Shown piece by piece: positions 7,337 to 15,340 of a stretch of DNA of 64,000 bases. The notes below the pieces were generated by a model. That model made no database searches. It worked only from the letters and a program-made list of their open reading frames with translations, and was not told the origin of the DNA. The position numbers were made by a program, and so were the translations under genes. How positions within the stretch are numbered: the stretch's first letter is position 1; each line of letters begins with the position of its first letter. Source of the stretch: Otariodibacter sp. (GTDB lineage: Bacteria; Pseudomonadota; Gammaproteobacteria; Enterobacterales; Pasteurellaceae); the NCBI RefSeq assembly GCF_029256985.1, contig NZ_JARIDQ010000041.1:1-64000 (forward strand). The letters are read 5' to 3'.

Positions 7337-9445
7337 TTAACCGGATCTTACCGCTTGTACGACTCCATTAATATGGGATAATTTATGTAGAATTGATTCT
7401 AAGTGTGCTTTATCAACCACACTAATCACGAGTTTGAGTTGATAGATTCCTCCAGCTAAACGAGAACCATTAATATTTAAAATATTACTATTCATTTTTG
7501 CTAATGCATTAGCAATATCAACTAACGCAGCTTGTTGGTTCAACGTATCTATATAAATTGCAGATTCAAATTCAACCGCTTTTTCTTTGGTAATTTCCCA
7601 ATTTACTGCCATATAATCACGCTTATCATTCAAATGATCTTTAACATTACGACAAGTAATATTATGAATAATTAGCCCTTTACCTGAGCTAATATGCGCA
7701 ATAATTTCATCACCTGGTACAGGTAAACAACACTGAGCAAAACTGATTAAGCTACTTTCAATCCCTTTAATAGCTAGAGATTGGTTATTTTCTGGATTTC
7801 CATCTGTATCAATTTCTAGTTTCTCACCTGATAAACGTTGAGCAACAATCCCACTTACTTGATTACCTAATCCAATTTCAGCCAATAGGTCATCAAAAGT
7901 TTCTAGTTTTAATTCCTTTAATACTGATTGCTGAATAACAGGATCAATATGTGAAAAATCAGTAGCATTTAAGGAAAGCAATAATTGACGTTTTCCTAAT
8001 GAAATAGCTGCATCTCGTTTTTGATTTTTCAAAGTATTGCGAATACTTGAACGAGCTTTTGCAGTAACTACAAAATTTAGCCATAATGCATTTAAACGCA
8101 CAGAATCTGCCATTTGTATTTCTACCGTTTGCCCAGATTGTAATGGCTCTGAAAGAGGATAAGGTTGATGATCGACAATTGCACCGATACATCTATCGCC
8201 AATATCTGTATGTAATGCGTAAGCAAAATCAACAGGTGTCGCTTTAGCTGGTAACTGAATAATACGACCTTTTGGTGTAAAAACATAAATATCACTAGAA
8301 AATAAGTCTGATTTTACATTTTCGATAAATTCAACTGAATTACCTGCACTTTGTTGCATTTCAAGGATACTTTTTAACCATTTTTGAATACGAACTTGTA
8401 CACTTGTACTAACATAATCTTGATAACGCCAATGTGCAGCAACCCCTAATTTTGCCATTTCATCCATTTCTTCAGTTCGAATAAGTACATCAATAGGTGC
8501 ACCTTTGTATCCGATCATTGAAGTATGTAATGATTGATAACCATTTGTTTTCGGTACAGCTATATAATCTTTTACTTGTCCTGGACGAGGTTTATATAAT
8601 GAGTGCATTAAACCTAAAGTTCGATAACAATTATCAATATTCTCCACTACAACCCTAAATGAATAAACATCAAGAATGGAATTAAAATACTGATCTTTCT
8701 CTCGCATCTTCTGATAAAGGTAGAAAAGTGGACGCTCCTTACCATAAATACGAGAGCTAATACCTACTTCATCTAAGCGACCTTTCATATCTGCCGTTAT
8801 ACGCTGAATTAGTGGTTGTAAATGACCCCGTGCAGCTGCAACTGCACGTTTGATCACTTTATAGCGGTAAGGATACATTGCTTCAAAGCAAAGATCTTCT
8901 AACTCTGATTTTAGCGACTCCATCCCTAAACGATGGGCTAATGGGGTATAAATTTCTAAAGTTTCTTTCGCAATACGTAAACGTTTATCTGGTCGTAATG
9001 CGCCTAATGTACGCATGTTATGTGTGCGATCCGCCAATTTAATCAACACCACACGAACATCTTTAGTCATCGCCAAAATCATTTTACGAAAATTTTCAAC
9101 TTGAGCCTCTTGGCGAGTTCTAAATTTAAGCTTATCTAATTTTGACACTCCCTGAACAATTTCTGCTACACTGGTACCAAATTCTTCGGCCAATTGTTCT
9201 TCTGTATAAGGGGTATCTTCAATTACATCATGCAATAATGCAGCCATCACTGCTTCATGATCTAATTTCATATTCGCAATAATACTTGCTACAGCAACAG
9301 GATGTGTGATATAGGGTTCACCACTAGAACGGTATTGCCCCTGATGGCCATCTTTGGCTACCTCAAAAGCTCGTCTTACCAGCTCAATTTTGTCTGGCGG
9401 TAAATATTCTTTAATAATGGCATGAAGACTTTCAAAAAGATGCAC
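7337..9445 (-). CDS. spoT: bifunctional (p)ppGpp synthetase/hydrolase SpoT
   Basis: Makes and degrades the stringent-response alarmone. Domains in order: HD hydrolase (HPVAVASI, LLHDVIEDT, about residues 40-140), RelA/SpoT synthetase (DYIAVPKTNGYQSLHTS, about 300), TGS (VFTPKGRIIQLP, about 390) and C-terminal ACT. The track begins at a GTG at 9457. I prefer the GTG at 9445, which has GGGG just upstream and gives MHLFESL, matching MYLFESL of E. coli SpoT and its 702-residue length. It lies 109 bases after rpoZ. An uptake-sequence core overlaps its 3-prime end. Confidence 0.95.
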   Translation of the reverse strand: MHLFESLHAIIKEYLPPDKIELVRRAFEVAKDGHQGQYRSSGEPYITHPVAVASIIANMKLDHEAVMAALLHDVIEDTPYTEEQLAEEFGTSVAEIVQGVSKLDKLKFRTRQEAQVENFRKMILAMTKDVRVVLIKLADRTHNMRTLGALRPDKRLRIAKETLEIYTPLAHRLGMESLKSELEDLCFEAMYPYRYKVIKRAVAAARGHLQPLIQRITADMKGRLDEVGISSRIYGKERPLFYLYQKMREKDQYFNSILDVYSFRVVVENIDNCYRTLGLMHSLYKPRPGQVKDYIAVPKTNGYQSLHTSMIGYKGAPIDVLIRTEEMDEMAKLGVAAHWRYQDYVSTSVQVRIQKWLKSILEMQQSAGNSVEFIENVKSDLFSSDIYVFTPKGRIIQLPAKATPVDFAYALHTDIGDRCIGAIVDHQPYPLSEPLQSGQTVEIQMADSVRLNALWLNFVVTAKARSSIRNTLKNQKRDAAISLGKRQLLLSLNATDFSHIDPVIQQSVLKELKLETFDDLLAEIGLGNQVSGIVAQRLSGEKLEIDTDGNPENNQSLAIKGIESSLISFAQCCLPVPGDEIIAHISSGKGLIIHNITCRNVKDHLNDKRDYMAVNWEITKEKAVEFESAIYIDTLNQQAALVDIANALAKMNSNILNINGSRLAGGIYQLKLVISVVDKAHLESILHKLSHINGVVQAVRSG

Positions 9446-9520
9446 ACTATACCCCACTTAAAATGACCTAAATTTAGATACAAAAATGGACAATATAAAA
9501 TGCAAAATAAGTCAATGATC

Positions 9521-9534
9521 TGACCGCTTGCAAA
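9521..9534 (-). repeat. DNA uptake sequence between rpoZ and spoT
   Basis: On the minus strand TTTGCAAGCGGTCA contains the AAGCGGTC core with good flanks. It is one of the best single copies in the window. Confidence 0.75.
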
Positions 9535-9554
9535 TTAAATTGTCCAAATAAAAA

Positions 9555-9836
9555 TTAAGAGTTTGCTTGAACATCTGCAAGAAAAGAGATTGCTTCACGC
9601 TCAGCAACTTCTTGATGGAAAGCATCAATACTTTCTTGCTGATCTAATACTTTATTATCGATAAGACCTTCTTCAATTTCACGTAAAGCAATCACAGTTG
9701 GTTTATCATCTTCTTCTGGTACTAATGCTTCACGAGTGTGAAGTTGTAATTGTCTTGCACGACGTGCTGCTGTTAAAATCAAATCAAAACGGTTACCAAT
9801 TTTTTCTACAGCATCTTGAACTGTTACACGAGCCAT
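9555..9836 (-). CDS. rpoZ: RNA polymerase omega subunit
   Basis: Small RNA polymerase subunit that helps assemble beta-prime and forms part of a ppGpp site. The 93 residues begin [19 protein letters not shown] and continue [10 protein letters not shown], the conserved omega core. It is first in a probable rpoZ-spoT operon. The gmk gene that precedes rpoZ in E. coli is absent; a 229-base spacer leads instead to a divergent gene. Confidence 0.96.
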   Translation of the reverse strand: MARVTVQDAVEKIGNRFDLILTAARRARQLQLHTREALVPEEDDKPTVIALREIEEGLIDNKVLDQQESIDAFHQEVAEREAISFLADVQANS

Positions 9837-10065
9837 TATTTACTCCACTTTATAAATTTTTAATTTCTAAAAGGGTGTAGATTATACAGATATTAATGCG
9901 ATCTTACAATAAACTCAGCGCGACTCTTGGCAAATAGATATCTTAAGACGATCTGAATTAATTGAAATTAAAATGATCTACTTACTATAATCATTATTAT
10001 TTTTATTGTACGTTTAACTTAAAATAGTATTATCTCGTATTCAATGTGCTAGGAAGGAATTTGTA

Positions 10066-11292
10066 ATGAAAAGAAAAATATTAGCAATTCTGATAAGTTT
10101 TTATGTTTCGATAGCTTATTCTGCCGTTAAAAACCCGACTGTTAATATTGTGGATGAACACTTTAATGCTAAAGTATTAATTGATGATCTACATAGCCCT
10201 ACTAATATGGTTTGGGGATATGATGGGAATATTTGGTTAATTGAAAAGCAAAGTAATCAATTATCCACAGTTAATCCAGAAACTGGCGAGCGTAGCTTTA
10301 TTTATACTCCACCATTAATTTCTACAGAAGCCAAACGACCAATACTACTCAGTTTTGTATTCCATCCTGATTTTTTGAAAAATAAACAGTCTGATTATTT
10401 ATATCTCTATCAAAGCTACAATGAAATAAATGAAGATCAAGGTGTAAATCAAACATGGGGTAAGATTTCACGTTTAACCTATGATAATTCAACCAAGCAA
10501 TTCATTAATGAAATCACACTACTCGATAAAATTCCATCAAATGTAGATCGTCCAAGTGGAATATTACGCTTTGGCTCGGATCAAAAACTTTATCTAGCAT
10601 TAGATGATAACAATGAGCCAAATCAACAATGCGAAAAGACTATGGCACAAAAGATCCCATCAGTTAATGATATTGTGACACAAGATTTCAGTGCTTATCA
10701 GGGGAAAGTATTACGTATCAACACTGATGGCACAATTCCCGAAGACAATCCAAGAATAGCAAATATAAAAAGCCATATTTTCGCTTATGGTTTTCACTTC
10801 CCTAAAGATATGATTTTTAGCGGAGATCACTTCTTTAGTGTCGATCAAGGAACTAAAATTAGTGATGAACTGAATATTATTGAAGCAGGGAAAAACTATG
10901 GCTGGCCAAATCTATTAGGCAATGCTGAAAATACAAATTGTGATGCAGGACTGATACTTGAAAATATGCCAAAACAAACACAACTTCCTATTAAAACTTT
11001 TTCAGATACTATTGAGCCAAGTGGATTAGCTTACTATCCGAAAAATGGAACTATCCCATTCCTACAAAATTCGATCCTGATTACTGGATATAAGACAGGT
11101 ACTTTATATCAAATACCTCTTAACGAAGAGGTGAATCAAGCTAATGGAAATACCATAGCTTATGTTTATTCTAACAACCACTACCAATCTGTGTTAATTA
11201 GCCCTGATGGTAAAAATATCTATATCGCAACTGATAATACCAAAAATTCAGATAATCTTGGGGCAATTATTACTTTTACTCAAAAACCTTAA
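10066..11292 (+). CDS. secreted glucose/sorbosone dehydrogenase-like beta-propeller, PQQ-site residues altered
   Basis: A 408-residue protein with an N-terminal signal peptide (cleavage likely after AYSA), so periplasmic or secreted. It can be aligned along its length with the soluble PQQ glucose dehydrogenase of Acinetobacter as I remember it: FHPDF, YQGKVLRINTDGTIPEDNP, NYGWP, SPDGKNIY. At key positions it differs. The catalytic His is Arg (D161-R162-P), the Arg-Asn pair contacting PQQ is His-Phe (244-245), the two C-terminal Arg are His372 and Gln374, and Gln76 is Arg91. Only Lys343 and Asp161 seem kept. It may therefore not bind PQQ. It stands alone between divergent rpoZ and convergent asnA. 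Start has AAGGA upstream. Confidence 0.75.
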   Translation: MKRKILAILISFYVSIAYSAVKNPTVNIVDEHFNAKVLIDDLHSPTNMVWGYDGNIWLIEKQSNQLSTVNPETGERSFIYTPPLISTEAKRPILLSFVFHPDFLKNKQSDYLYLYQSYNEINEDQGVNQTWGKISRLTYDNSTKQFINEITLLDKIPSNVDRPSGILRFGSDQKLYLALDDNNEPNQQCEKTMAQKIPSVNDIVTQDFSAYQGKVLRINTDGTIPEDNPRIANIKSHIFAYGFHFPKDMIFSGDHFFSVDQGTKISDELNIIEAGKNYGWPNLLGNAENTNCDAGLILENMPKQTQLPIKTFSDTIEPSGLAYYPKNGTIPFLQNSILITGYKTGTLYQIPLNEEVNQANGNTIAYVYSNNHYQSVLISPDGKNIYIATDNTKNSDNLGAIITFTQKP

Positions 11293-11296
11293 AGCA

Positions 11297-11340
11297 AAGC
11301 GGTAAGATCATTGCAAAATTTTGCAAGAATCTTACCGCTT
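11297..11340. terminator. inverted uptake-sequence pair acting as bidirectional terminator
   Basis: AAGCGGTAAGAT and ATCTTACCGCTT make a 12-base-pair stem, and the loop holds a second perfect palindrome, TTGCAAAATTTTGCAA. It lies between the convergent propeller gene and asnA. Both arms carry the uptake core AAGCGGT. Confidence 0.7.
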
Positions 11341-11367
11341 GAAACTAAACGATCTTACAACTGACTA

Positions 11368-12360
11368 TTATAAAATATTTTCATATTGTTCTAACATCGC
11401 TTTCGGCCATACGCTAGATTGTACTTCACCAATATGGCGTTTACGTAACAAGAACATTGCCATACGAGATTGGCCTATGCCACCACCAATAGACAATGGT
11501 AAACGACCTGCCAATAAATCTTTATGCCAATCCATTTCTAAGCGAGATTCATCACCTGTTAATGAAACTTGTAAACGTAGTGCTTTTTCATCAACACGGA
11601 TACCCATTGATGATAATTCAAATGCTGTACCTAATTGTTCATTCCAAACTAAGATATCACCGTTTAAACCTTTATAACCTTTTTCAGATTCTGTTGTCCA
11701 GTCATCATAGTCTGGTGCACGTCCATCATGTGCTTTACCATCTGATAGCTCGCCACCAATACCAATTAAAAATACTGCACCATATTCTTTACAAATTGCA
11801 TTTTCACGTTGTTTACTTGTCATATCTGGATAGCGTTTTACTAAATCTTCGCTGTGAACAAAAGTAATTTGTTTTGGTAACACAGAAGGAATATCAAAAC
11901 GAGCTTCAACCGCTAATTCAGTTAGACGAATCGCACGATAAATAGATCTTACAGTTTCTTTTAAATATTCGAAATCTCGACGACCTTCTGGAATCACTTT
12001 TTCCCAGTCCCATTGATCCACATAAACTGAATGGGTTGGATCTAATGAATCTTCATCTGGGCGTAACGCTTTCATGTGTACAAACAAGCCCTCGCCCTCT
12101 TTGAAGTTGAAACGAGATAATGTATGACGTTTCCATTTTGCAAGAGAATGAACTACTTCATAGGTTGCATCTGGAATTTGTTTAACATGAACTTGAACTG
12201 CTTTTTCCACACCAGAAAGGTTATCTTGCATCCCATTACCTACTTCACTCAAGATTGGCCCTTGTACTTCAATAATATCTAACTGTTCTATCAAGTTTTG
12301 AGTAAACGTATTCTTAACAAAGCTAATTTCTTGTTGTTGTAAAATAAATGATTTTTTCAT
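11368..12360 (-). CDS. asnA: aspartate--ammonia ligase (asparagine synthetase A)
   Basis: Makes asparagine from aspartate, ammonia and ATP in the cytoplasm; related to class II aminoacyl-tRNA synthetases. The 330 residues have [12 protein letters not shown] near residue 40, DQWDWEKV in the centre, and a C-terminal [19 protein letters not shown]-site motif. Length matches the E. coli enzyme. It is divergent from asnC, which in E. coli encodes its activator, across a 170-base A/T-rich gap with inverted repeats. Confidence 0.97.
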   Translation of the reverse strand: MKKSFILQQQEISFVKNTFTQNLIEQLDIIEVQGPILSEVGNGMQDNLSGVEKAVQVHVKQIPDATYEVVHSLAKWKRHTLSRFNFKEGEGLFVHMKALRPDEDSLDPTHSVYVDQWDWEKVIPEGRRDFEYLKETVRSIYRAIRLTELAVEARFDIPSVLPKQITFVHSEDLVKRYPDMTSKQRENAICKEYGAVFLIGIGGELSDGKAHDGRAPDYDDWTTESEKGYKGLNGDILVWNEQLGTAFELSSMGIRVDEKALRLQVSLTGDESRLEMDWHKDLLAGRLPLSIGGGIGQSRMAMFLLRKRHIGEVQSSVWPKAMLEQYENIL

Positions 12361-12460
12361 AAAAAATACCTTAAATAATTGTTTAATTCATTAAAAGTTA
12401 AATATAATTTAAATCATTTGGGAGAAAATTCAATAGATTATTAAATAAAAAGCATTTATG

Positions 12461-12505
12461 ATAGATAATATATAAAAATATCTATTTATATTAAATATTA
12501 TCTAT
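12461..12505. promoter_or_regulatory. inverted repeat in the asnA-asnC intergenic region, candidate AsnC operator
   Basis: ATAGATAATAT (12461-12471) and ATATTATCTAT (12495-12505) are perfect 11-base inverted arms 23 bases apart, with a further ATATCTAT copy between them. The position between divergent asnA and asnC suggests AsnC binding. The high A/T content raises the chance background. Confidence 0.45.
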
Positions 12506-12530
12506 TTTTTAATATTATTTGGAGGGTAAT

Positions 12531-13004
12531 TTGCAGACTAATCACCAATTACGATTACAAATCGACCAACTCGATCAACAGATTTTGCGTGTATTAACTA
12601 GAGATGCTCGAACATCTTATGCAGAAATGGCTAAGAGATTTAATGTTAGTCCTGGAACAATACATGTCCGTGTCGAAAAAATGCGTCAAGCTGGGATCAT
12701 AGAGGGAACAAAAATACGCATTAACGAACGCAAACTCGGATACGATGTATGTTGCTTTATTGGTATTATTTTAAAAAGTGCCAAAGATTATCAAGGAGTA
12801 ATCGCAAAACTAAGAGAATTTGATCAAGTCGTAGAAGCTTATTATACAACAGGGAACTACTCTATTTTTATCAAGGTCATGACACACACTATAGAAGAAC
12901 TTCACGAAGTACTTGCTACGAAAATTCAGCTTATTGATGAAATTCAATCAACGGAAACATTAATCTCTATGCAAAATCCTATTTTGAGAGATATCAATCC
13001 ATAA
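12531..13004 (+). CDS. asnC: Lrp/AsnC-family transcriptional regulator AsnC
   Basis: Activates asnA and responds to asparagine in E. coli. It has an N-terminal helix-turn-helix (RTSYAEMAKRFNVSPGTIHVRVEKM) and a C-terminal RAM ligand domain with AYYTTGNYSIFIKVM and EIQSTETLI. The track starts at TTG 12519, but the GGAGGG at 12521-12526 is the ribosome site. The true start is probably TTG at 12531, giving 157 residues (MQTNHQLRLQID) close to the 152 of E. coli. The rare TTG start may keep the level low. Confidence 0.92.
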   Translation: MQTNHQLRLQIDQLDQQILRVLTRDARTSYAEMAKRFNVSPGTIHVRVEKMRQAGIIEGTKIRINERKLGYDVCCFIGIILKSAKDYQGVIAKLREFDQVVEAYYTTGNYSIFIKVMTHTIEELHEVLATKIQLIDEIQSTETLISMQNPILRDINP

Positions 13005-13017
13005 GCAAACGTTTCCT

Positions 13018-13033
13018 TTTGATCTTGTTCACA
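13018..13033 (+). promoter_or_regulatory. CRP-binding site candidate upstream of udp
   Basis: TTTGA-6-TCACA matches nine of ten bases of the CRP core. Within it TGATC-4-TCACA agrees with the usual pattern. It is about 98 bases upstream of udp, which is CRP-controlled in E. coli. Confidence 0.5.
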
Positions 13034-13130
13034 AATTTATAGATTCATCAATAAAAAAGTCGCTAATTCTATGTATGGGTTGGTAGAATAGAGGTGCAAC
13101 ATATAATAATTAATATTAGAGGGATAAATT

Positions 13131-13895
13131 ATGTCAGAAGTATTTCATTTAGGTTTAACTAAAGCTATGTTAAAAGGCGCAAAAGTTGCTATCGTTCCTG
13201 GAGATCCTGCTCGTAGTGAACGTATCGCCGCAAAAATGGATAATCCAGAATTTCTTACTTCTACACGTGAATTTACATCATGGCTAGGATATCTTGATGG
13301 CCAGCCTATCGTAGTATGTTCGACTGGTATTGGTGGACCTTCTGTATCAATTTGTGTAGAAGAATTGGCTCAATTAGGCGTACGTACCTTCTTACGTATT
13401 GGTACCACAGGCGCTATCCAACCACATATTAATGTTGGTGACGTACTTGTTACAACTGGTGCCGTGCGTTTAGATGGTGCAAGCTTACATTTTGCGCCTA
13501 TGGAATATCCAGCAGTCGCAAACTTTGAAGCAACAAATGCACTATATGCATCTGCATTAGAACATGATGTAAAACCTTATGTTGGTATCACAGCTTCATC
13601 TGATACATTCTATCCAGGTCAAGAACGTTATGACACGTATTCAGGTAAAGTATATCGTCACTTCCAAGGATCATTAAAACAATGGCAAGAATTGAATGTC
13701 ATGAACTTTGAGATGGAATCAGCCACACTATTTACTATGTGCGGAGCATTGGGACTCCGTGCAGGTATGGTATCTGGTGTAATTGTGAATCGCACACAAC
13801 AAGAAATTCCTAATGAAGAGACTATTAAAGACACTGAAGAAAAAGCAATTTCAGTTGTAGTCAAGGCAGCAGGAAAACTTGCTTTAGATTACTAA
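13131..13895 (+). CDS. udp: uridine phosphorylase
   Basis: Splits uridine with phosphate into uracil and ribose-1-phosphate for nucleoside salvage. The 254 residues show the family signatures: phosphate site GDPARSERI near residue 27, [11 protein letters not shown] near 65, RIGTTGAIQ near 90, and [12 protein letters not shown] near 190, which binds ribose. Length equals E. coli Udp within one residue. It has its own terminator and a CRP-like site upstream, so it appears monocistronic. Confidence 0.96.
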   Translation: MSEVFHLGLTKAMLKGAKVAIVPGDPARSERIAAKMDNPEFLTSTREFTSWLGYLDGQPIVVCSTGIGGPSVSICVEELAQLGVRTFLRIGTTGAIQPHINVGDVLVTTGAVRLDGASLHFAPMEYPAVANFEATNALYASALEHDVKPYVGITASSDTFYPGQERYDTYSGKVYRHFQGSLKQWQELNVMNFEMESATLFTMCGALGLRAGMVSGVIVNRTQQEIPNEETIKDTEEKAISVVVKAAGKLALDY

Positions 13896-13904
13896 CTAAG
13901 TAAG

Positions 13905-13946
13905 CGGACAGATTTAGTAAAAAATTTGCAATTCTGTCCGTTTTTT
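13905..13946 (+). terminator. rho-independent terminator of udp
   Basis: CGGACAGA and TCTGTCCG form an 8-base-pair stem followed directly by TTTTTTA, ten bases after the udp stop. Confidence 0.8.
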
Positions 13947-14013
13947 ATCTCTAAAAAATCAACTACTTATGTCAATTTAATTAGTCTACCCAAAATAAAA
14001 ATAAGCCTACAGC

Positions 14014-15183
14014 CTACAAACCAATTGCATATTTCAATGCTTTCTTTTTGAATGGTGTTGCTTTTTCTGCTATTACTAATGCTATATTTCTAGCCACTTT
14101 TACAGGCAATAAATCTGTTTTGAAAGCTTTATAGAAAACATCCATACCCGTTTGCATCACTAAATTATCAGGTTTACGTTTTCGTTCATACTGTTTTAGG
14201 ACTTTTTCATCTGCAAAGTTTTCGCCTTTTTTGACCGCTTGTTCAATCACTTCTAATAAGGCTTTCACATCTCTAAAGCCTAAATTTACCCCTTGCCCTG
14301 CCAAAGGATTAATTGTATGAGCAGCATCACCTACTAATACAATTCCTTGTTTTACATAGCTTTGAGCGTGTTGTCGAGTAAGAGGGAAACTTCCATGAGC
14401 TGTAACTTCAACCTGCCCCAATCGGCTTGGGAAATTATGATTAATTTCGTTAGAAAGTTGTGCGTTATCCATTTGTTTTAACTCAGCAATACGTTGTGGC
14501 GAGTCATACCATACCACACAGCCATTTTGCCCTGTTAAAGGTAAAAAGGCACGCGGACCACTTGGAAAAAATTGTTGCCATGTCGCACTTTGTTGAGGTA
14601 ATTCTGTTTTCACAACCGCTAACAAACAGTGTTGACGATATTGCCAGCTAGTTAACCCAATACCAGACCAGCTACGCACAAGAGAATTAGCCCCATCACA
14701 AGCTAATAATACTGAAGCGGAATAGCTTTGTTTATCATCAAGGGTTACTGTCCAAATACCATCTTCTCGATTTGCAGAAATTTTGTCAAAACCGACCGCT
14801 TGTTGACAGTTAGGGTAATCTTGTAGTGCTTGCCATAATCCAATTTGAATGAGGTTATTTTCCACCATATAACCTAATTTATCTAAACCAAGATCTTGTG
14901 CATGAAAAGCAGTATTAAAGCCATCAATTTCCCACGTTTCTAATCCATCGTAAGGGCATACTCGCATTGATTCAATATTCTGCCATGCTCCTAATTTCTC
15001 AAGTAAATCGACAGAAGCAGCACTAATTGCAGAAATTCTGACATCATAAGGCGCATCTGGTGAAAATGTCGGTAAAGGATTTTTTTCTAATAATACGACA
15101 TTTAAGCCTAATTTAGCTAAACCTAATGCAGAGGCTGCTCCTACCATGCCACCTCCAACAACAATAATATCTTGCTGATTCAT
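14014..15183 (-). CDS. ubiF: 2-octaprenyl-3-methyl-6-methoxy-1,4-benzoquinol hydroxylase-type FAD monooxygenase
   Basis: Aerobic ring hydroxylase of ubiquinone synthesis. The 389 residues have the FAD Rossmann motif VVGGGMVGAASALGL at the N-terminus, the family segment DVRISAISAASVDLL, and the FAD motif LVGDAAHTINPLAGQGVNLG near residue 290. Many segments (LETWE, LGYMVEN, PSGPRAFLPL, ALKYAIGL) are those of E. coli UbiF rather than UbiH or UbiI. It is a single gene between two + strand genes. Two uptake-sequence cores lie inside it. Confidence 0.9.
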   Translation of the reverse strand: MNQQDIIVVGGGMVGAASALGLAKLGLNVVLLEKNPLPTFSPDAPYDVRISAISAASVDLLEKLGAWQNIESMRVCPYDGLETWEIDGFNTAFHAQDLGLDKLGYMVENNLIQIGLWQALQDYPNCQQAVGFDKISANREDGIWTVTLDDKQSYSASVLLACDGANSLVRSWSGIGLTSWQYRQHCLLAVVKTELPQQSATWQQFFPSGPRAFLPLTGQNGCVVWYDSPQRIAELKQMDNAQLSNEINHNFPSRLGQVEVTAHGSFPLTRQHAQSYVKQGIVLVGDAAHTINPLAGQGVNLGFRDVKALLEVIEQAVKKGENFADEKVLKQYERKRKPDNLVMQTGMDVFYKAFKTDLLPVKVARNIALVIAEKATPFKKKALKYAIGL

Positions 15184-15260
15184 TATTATTCCTTTTATTC
15201 TTATTTTGGTATCAAGTGTACTACAAGCGGTTAGTTATGCCTTGATTTTTGTAAAACTTT

Positions 15261-15276
15261 TGTGAAATAGATCGAA
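15261..15276 (+). promoter_or_regulatory. CRP-S-like (Sxy-dependent) site upstream of comM
   Basis: TTTTGTGA-6-TCGAA has a good left half and a right half nearer to the TCGCA of CRP-S sites than to TCACA. It ends about 65 bases before the comM start, and a weak -10 (TATGAA) lies 18 bases downstream. comM belongs to the competence regulon in H. influenzae. Confidence 0.45.
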
Positions 15277-15340
15277 GAATCTTACTTCGCCATTATGAAA
15301 GACAGAGAGTAGTACGTACACTGTTCCAAAAGGAGAACAG

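Noticed and set aside
9837-10065. Possible small gene between rpoZ and the propeller gene
   Set aside because: Only an A/T-rich spacer without an ORF preceded by a ribosome site; the 60-residue + strand ORF overlaps rpoZ antisense.
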